A DNA stretch of 64,000 nucleotides from Cannabis sativa. Taxonomy: Eukaryota > Streptophyta > Magnoliopsida > Rosales > Cannabaceae. A program made the position numbers and the translations under genes. This document shows, piece by piece, positions 58,479 to 64,000 of this stretch. Within the stretch, counting starts at the first letter, position 1; the number at the start of each line of letters is the position of its first letter. Under the pieces are notes generated by a model that was not told the origin of the DNA, searched no databases, and saw nothing but the letters and a program-made list of their open reading frames with translations. The DNA lies in assembly GCF_029168945.1 (NCBI RefSeq), contig NW_026870037.1, positions 2,790,001 through 2,854,000 of the forward strand, written 5' to 3'.

Positions 58479-60392
58479 TGTTGGAAATTATTTTACCAGG
58501 ATCTTAGATCTACTCACAAGTATGTTTATTAACATCCTAAATATGAACTTTCTAAAACGATAAATTAAACACATATAAAGTTAAGAAAACCTTACATTGA
58601 TGCAGCGGAATTAATGTCTCCTTCCACTCAGATCTCTAACCCTTGATTCCTTTCTGTAGCAGAGTATAATCAAGATCTGAGCCTGAATGTCCTTCTTCTT
58701 CAAGTTTGATCCTTCACAGTCTTCCAATCTATGATTGAGTTACTGCTTGCTGTGTGTGGGCACTTACTATTTCACTAGGGTCACGAAAAAGATGAAGGAG
58801 AAAAGAGAGAGGGTTTCGGCCAAGGTGTAGAAAGTGGGGAAGGCTCAGTTTTTCTGAAGAGAGATATTTCTGTCAGAAAGGCTTATTCAAAGATGTGTAT
58901 TTGATTGAGCCATCACTTTCTATTTATAGGCAACTACTAGGTTTAGGTTTAGAATTATTTGGCATTAAAATAATGAAAATATTAATTTGAAAAATCAACT
59001 TAAGTGGTCGGCCATGGTGTTGTAATGGGCCTCACTTAATTTTGCAATTTTATCAAATTTTATCTCTATTTTCTCAAAAACGCCAATTTTCCAATTCTAA
59101 CCTTTTAAATGCCAAAACTAATTATTTAATAACTAAAATAGATTATTAAATAATATTGTCATTTAATTTAATTATTAATTAGACATATAAAGTCCATTAA
59201 TAAATAAATAAACCTAGAAAACTCTTTTCTTTACAATTTCACCCACTTTGCTTAGTGAAAATTCATAAAATTAGACATAGTCTAACTTTAGAATTATAAT
59301 TGATCAATCACGCATCAATTAATGAGTCTTACAAGCGAGAATGTTCTCAACTAGAATGGAGACCATGGATCTATATGTTGAGCTTCCAATAAGTGAACCA
59401 AATTTACCAAGTAAATTCCTACTTATTAATTCTTCGTTGAATCCACTCTTAGAACTTAGAATTGCACTCTCAGACTTATATAGAGCATATTGTATGTTCC
59501 ACGATATCAATATACTATCTCATCTAACCATTGTTATAATCTTATTGTGATTTAAAGATCCTCTATATAGATGATCTACATCGAGATGGGATTTCTTTAC
59601 CGTTCTCACCCCTCAATGTATTTTGCCCCTTAAAACACTTAGCTACCTGTAAATGGTGTTTAGTGATCTAATAATTAGTCAGTTAAACAAGAGCTCATCC
59701 ATTTACTTCTATTTGCTAAGCTCGAAGGGAATCATCACTTGACTTCTATACACCAGTAGAAGCTATAGATTCCATATTTATGTTCAGCACTCCCACTCAA
59801 TCATACTATCATGTTCTCGAAATATACGTATCACCCTGACCCGAAAGTAGGCTTAACTAATAAATCTAAGAACATGAATAGCACTCCTGAGTTGAGCCCA
59901 AGCATATCAGGATTTAGATTCTTTTAATCTTAAGATCAACTACTGATATTGACTTGGAAAGATATGTATAACGGTAAGTTTGTAATATCTTAACTTAGTT
60001 GCAATATCGGTCCAGTCCAATGTATACTCCATACATTCGAAACTAGTATACTTTACTAATGTCCTGGAAAGAACATAACACTTACTCCAAGTGTAAGTAC
60101 ACATCATCGCTGATTATCACATTAGTGTAAATCCAATAACACTGATGAAACAGGGACCAAAACTTTTGATTCATATGATCACAATCACATTCCACTGTGT
60201 TGACGATACTGTAATTGTGAATAAACATATGATCTGGATTTAACTGATTTTGTGTGTATGAATGTAATAAACATATTAAACATATTAAACCATTAGCATG
60301 TAAAATTCATGCAAACATCAATCACTTCAAATTTCTTATATTGATAACTAATCAGATTGTAAAGAGTTTTATTTAGGGCATAAAACCCAACA
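58479..60392 (-). repeat. 3' LTR of the second Copia element
   Basis: A 1914-bp LTR; on the - strand it starts TGTTGGGTTTTATGCCC at 60392 and ends aatttccaaca at 58479. The polypurine-like gtgcaagtgggagtt lies just before it (60393-60407), so this is the 3' LTR of an element whose interior extends to the right. The expected target duplication is the preceding GTGAC (58474-58478); its partner is outside the window. It is close in sequence to the solo LTR at 51884-53770. Confidence 0.85.
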
Positions 60393-62138
60393 AACTCCCA
60401 CTTGCACTAATATAAAACAAACTGCGCAAATAGGTCAATCTGATGTCTTGACCTTCAGATCAAGTGTAGTATATTTGAATCCACCCAAACTTCTGGAAAC
60501 TAGTTCATAAAAACTCTTATGAAACATCCTTTACTATATGCTTTACTCATCAAGGGATACTGAAATCTTTACTGTTTTAAAAGTACATCTGAATTAACAG
60601 AGGACATATCTCTCATATTTTAAAATATGTAATTCAGATAATACAGTGTAGACTTTTCTTCAGTGATATAACTTTCTGGTATTTTCGAATAGACCAAGTT
60701 ATAGTTCTTCTCTGGTAGAGCTTGAATTATTATACAATAATTCATCCACCCCCAAAGTAAGCACCATCTCATAGAATTTCGAAATTAGATGGTGAGATAC
60801 AAAGACAACTGATACACAGTTCCTTAATATCTGACATATAGATCACTTTCATAAATCCTTCTTGAATATCTTCTAATGTTCCCTATTTGATTACATCTCA
60901 GATAGCTCCCACTCAATAGCAGATGTCTGGTTAAATAATACTTTTAACCTCTGATTGTTTAGAGAGTTACCTAGTTGTGACTTTTGTATTAGTCTGAAAC
61001 TTTAAGTCAAGACTAAGTCATCAACATAGCAGACTAGTATTTGAAGTGAAAAATACATGCCAGAGATTAAAGTAATCAAAATTAAGATACCATCAAATTT
61101 TATGAGGATTAAGAATTCTTGGTTCAAGTCATTCGAATGGACTGAACTAGAGTTCTTTATCTTATTCTCATAATTCTGATAAGCTATTCCTATCCATGTG
61201 AATGGTTAGATTTGCTTTTCAGTAGTGTTCTTAAGTACCTATCACAATTATCAACCTAATGAAGATGGGTATAGAATTTTAAAATTCTCCCACTCAATTA
61301 AGGTAGTGTGAAACTTTAACAAAGAACTTTCAAAGGTATCAAACTTTTACTTACAATAGTAAAATCGAAATGGAACATACAATCAAGATCAAGAATTTAT
61401 ATTTACAATAGCTGACTCATTATATTACTTCTATGTTTAAACAAGATATGTGTTTCATAGGGAATTGTGGAATAGACTCCACCCCTAAGAATATACATAT
61501 AGGGTACTATGGATAACCTCCACCCCTAAGTATATAGAGATTATGATCCACCACTAAAGGTTGTAAAGATCATGATTCTCTTAGTGTGATAGAGTTTATG
61601 TGGAGTTGAATACTATCTAGAGTTCATTAGATATAAAAGATCGTTCAACTGCATAGTTTTCTTAACTTTTCTCCACCCCTATCAGATCATAAGATCCTTT
61701 TATTAAACAAATTCTTAATAATTGTATTAGAATTAACAATTATTGATAAACATAGAAATAGTTTCTAGTGTTTATTTAGTATAGCTCGATGAAGAGTTTG
61801 AAATATTATAGAATTTGTATCAATAATAAAAACACTTACACATACAAACATATAAATATAATGTGGTAATAATTGATGAAGATAAAATTAAATGAAGCTC
61901 AATCTCATAAATTGCAATAGTGAATTTCAAAAAAATAAAACTTTATTAATATTAAAAAAAATGTATTGCAACAATATGAGAGAAACAGGGATAAATATCC
62001 CTAACTAAAATTTGAAATCCAAATTGTCTTTAAACTAAAACAATTAATTCAAAAATTGAAGAGCTTCATCTTCATCTGGACGATTTCACCCTTGGTCCAG
62101 CTTTCTGATCCAACTCAATTGAGTTCAAGTAGCTTGGC
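60393..62138 (-). mobile_element. Pol-less interior of the second Copia element
   Basis: This 1.7-kb interval sits where protease, integrase, reverse transcriptase and RNase H should be. I find no trace of their motifs, only AT-rich non-coding sequence. The last 100 bases before the LTR match the corresponding stretch of the Copia element at about 12190-12267 (ctacacttgat, ggtcaagacatc). I infer a gag-only, non-autonomous derivative. Confidence 0.55.
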
Positions 62139-62238
62139 CTATAAGAAGAAGAAAACAAATAAACAAAGTTAGTCCAGAATCATAAATCCAATTGGATAAT
62201 AATTCACTAAAACTCTTAAAGTTTATAAATGGAAATAC
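62139..62238 (-). other. Candidate intron at the end of Copia gag
   Basis: On the - strand a donor AAG|GTATTT (GT at 62238-62237) and an acceptor TTATAG|GC (AG at 62140-62139) bound a 100-base interval with a branch-point-like CTAAC (62172-62168) and a pyrimidine tract (ttttcttcttctt). Splicing would place a TGA four codons later. Barley BARE Copia elements are reported to make a spliced, Gag-only RNA by removing an intron of about this size, so the arrangement may be functional. Confidence 0.5.
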
Positions 62239-63076
62239 CTTGTTTTTTTGCAAGAAGTTTAGGACATTGGGGTTTCCAATGACCTTTCTCATTGCAGTGG
62301 AAACACTTTCCTTTAAGTGTAGCATCACCAGAAGGAGCAGCCTTTTTCATGGCTTTTGTTCGCTTCTTGGTGTTCTTCCACTTCTTCTTCGATTTGGGCT
62401 TTGAAGCAGAGGCAAGATTTGCTTCAAGTTTTATCGTCCCATTACCATTACCAGGATTATGAGGTTTACTCCCTTTCTTCTTGGGTCCTCCAATCAAATT
62501 TTCATAAGTTTAAAGGTCATTGACTAATTCATGAAAGTCAATTTCCTTCTTATTCATGACATAATTTGAAGTGTATGGTAGAAATGCTGGAGTCAGGCTA
62601 TTCAAGATAAGACTAACTTGAGTAGCACTGTCCATTTCAGCACCATGATCCTGGGCTTCTTGGAAATAACTGGACATGAGGAGAACATGATCACGCACGT
62701 TTTGATGAGGTTCCATCCGTGCATTAATGTACTTCTTAGTCGCGTCAAAGCGTGACTGAAGTGATGCCTTACCGAATAGCTCATTTAACTTCGTCATAAC
62801 TTCAGCAGCCTTCTCAGTTTTAGAAAACCGAGTTTTGAGGGTGTCAACCATGCTAGAAAGCATAAAGTATAGAGCTTTGTCATTTGCTTTCTGCCAACGC
62901 TCATACTTTTCTTTCACAGCTTTGGATGCATTGTCCCCAGGCACTTCAGGAGACGGCTCAGTTAAAACAAACAAGGCACTTTCTCCTATGAGAGCAATAT
63001 TAATGTTCTCATTCCATTTATTAAAGTTAGATCCATTCAGCTTATTTTCAGTCAACAGTGATAACATGAGATTCAT
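62216..63076 (-). pseudogene. Copia gag (capsid and zinc knuckle) with one stop codon
   Basis: The frame begins at the ATG at 63074-63076 (MNLMLSLLTENKLNGSNF) and continues to a stop at 62216-62218, broken only by a TAA at 62510-62512; both halves are in the same frame. The first about 188 residues form a Copia gag polyprotein domain (NKWNENINIALIG, KANDKALYFMLSSM, ARMEPHQNVRDHVLLM). After a lysine-rich linker follows a complete CX2CX4HX4C zinc knuckle (CFHCNEKGHWKPQC). Gag forms the virus-like particle and packages RNA. The single lesion suggests recent loss. It could supply particles only in readthrough form. Confidence 0.85.
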
Positions 63077-64000
63077 TTTGACAAACAGGATACTACAAAA
63101 TAATAGAAATCAACAAATAGAAATTAAATAATGGTTTAACACACAAAATCAATTCAGAAATTATAAGCACATAGCAAGTAGGAATGATATGAGAAAATAC
63201 TTAAAAAATTCAATCCTAAATAATTTCCAAGGTTTTCAACAAACTGATATCAGTGTCCCGTTTAGGCGAGAGTCAAAGCTACCATCAATTGAATAGAGTT
63301 GTCAGCTCATCTAAAATGTTAAACATTCTAGCAACCTTTTATTCGATCAAGATTGGAATCCAGCGTTGTCCCGTTTAGGCGAGAGTCAAGGCTATTCTAT
63401 CTTATGAGCTTCTACCATTGTTTCGCAATTTGCAAGTCAAATATGGTCGCCACCATTAGGGTGATCAATACCATATAAAACACTTACAAACCACTTATCA
63501 TGCGAGATTAAACGGTGCGAAATTGCTAATGAACGTTCCTCCATTAGGGAGGATTACTCACTAAAACAAACGCGGTGTAAAACCAACAATGGAGATCGAA
63601 TATCTTAATAATAATAAAGCTCATTATTTAAAATGTATTTTCTTTATTATTCTAATAAATAAATCTCATTAAATTCTAAATTAAGAATTAAAATTCAAAA
63701 ATAAGAATTTAATATAATATTTATAAAATTATACTTAGATGGTGATTGAAATAAAATTAATTATTTCCATCTTAGTAATAATCTTAAATATAAATATTAA
63801 GGAAATTAATTTAAGTTGAATTAAATAAATAATTAGCAACTTAAAAAATTTCCTTTGAGAATATATTTATTGAGTTCGAAAATTTAAAGTATATAAAAAT
63901 ACAATTTTCGAAAATAATAAAAATAGAAAAGAAATACTTCAAGCAAAAATATCACCTATCTAGATATTCTTTTGACTAGTTAATTCAATTTCTAATAATA
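63077..64000 (-). mobile_element. Leader of the second Copia element (runs off the window)
   Basis: Upstream of gag the leader is AT-rich and carries two copies of gtcccgtttaggcgagagtc (about 63255 and 63370), the reverse complement of the ctctcgcctaaa repeats in the first Copia element. No frame is supported. The 5' LTR must lie beyond position 64000. Confidence 0.65.

Overview
The window looks like plant nuclear DNA, most likely from a eudicot. It is AT-rich, introns have GT/AG borders, and it is packed with plant-type LTR retrotransposons, L1-like LINEs, a tRNA-derived SINE and many short inverted-repeat DNA elements. I cannot fix the species. Only two ordinary cellular genes are visible: a SHI/STY-family transcription factor of the LATERAL ROOT PRIMORDIUM 1 (LRP1) type on the + strand (about 18.6-21.1 kb), and a six-exon ankyrin-repeat gene on the - strand (48.26-51.34 kb). 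They share no evident pathway. Almost everything else is transposon sequence of several ages, often nested.

Layout. 0-2.03 kb: the 5' part of a Ty3/Gypsy element on the - strand (gag remnants plus an LTR), running off the left edge. 2.2-13.9 kb: an old Copia element on the + strand with both LTRs truncated at their outer ends, a decayed pol, a duplicated leader segment and a 5'-truncated LINE nested in it. 13.9-14.6 kb: a Gypsy-type LTR remnant. 14.6-18.6 kb: AT-rich intergenic DNA with one MITE that has 9-bp target site duplications. 18.6-21.1 kb: LRP1. 21.1-30.6 kb: intergenic, with a near-perfect hairpin, a hAT-like element, a pogo/Lemi1-like MITE and a foldback element. 30.6-36.1 kb: a full-length L1-like LINE bounded by 13-bp direct repeats, with an intact ORF1 but an ORF2 broken by stops and frameshifts. 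36.9-38.8 kb: a LINE fragment joined to a truncated Gypsy element. 39-47.5 kb: a dense MITE field (Mutator-like, CACTA-like, hAT-like and pogo-like, some nested). 48.3-51.3 kb: the ankyrin gene, with a SINE and a MITE in intron 3. 51.6-58.5 kb: a broken Sirevirus-like Copia region on the - strand, interrupted by a complete solo LTR with TGATG duplications and containing a degenerate array of about 180-bp repeats. 58.5-64 kb: the 3' half of a Copia element of the same family as the 2-14 kb one, with a nearly complete gag but no recognisable pol and a well-formed candidate intron at the end of gag.

The most useful results are the exon models of LRP1 and the ankyrin gene, the puzzle of the LRP1 N-terminus (a coding-looking extension without an AUG), the gag-only Copia derivative with a possible gag-specific intron, the foldback element whose arms are themselves tandem repeats, and the many element ends fixed here by target site duplications. 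I saw no bacterial-type system, CRISPR array, rRNA or intact tRNA gene.
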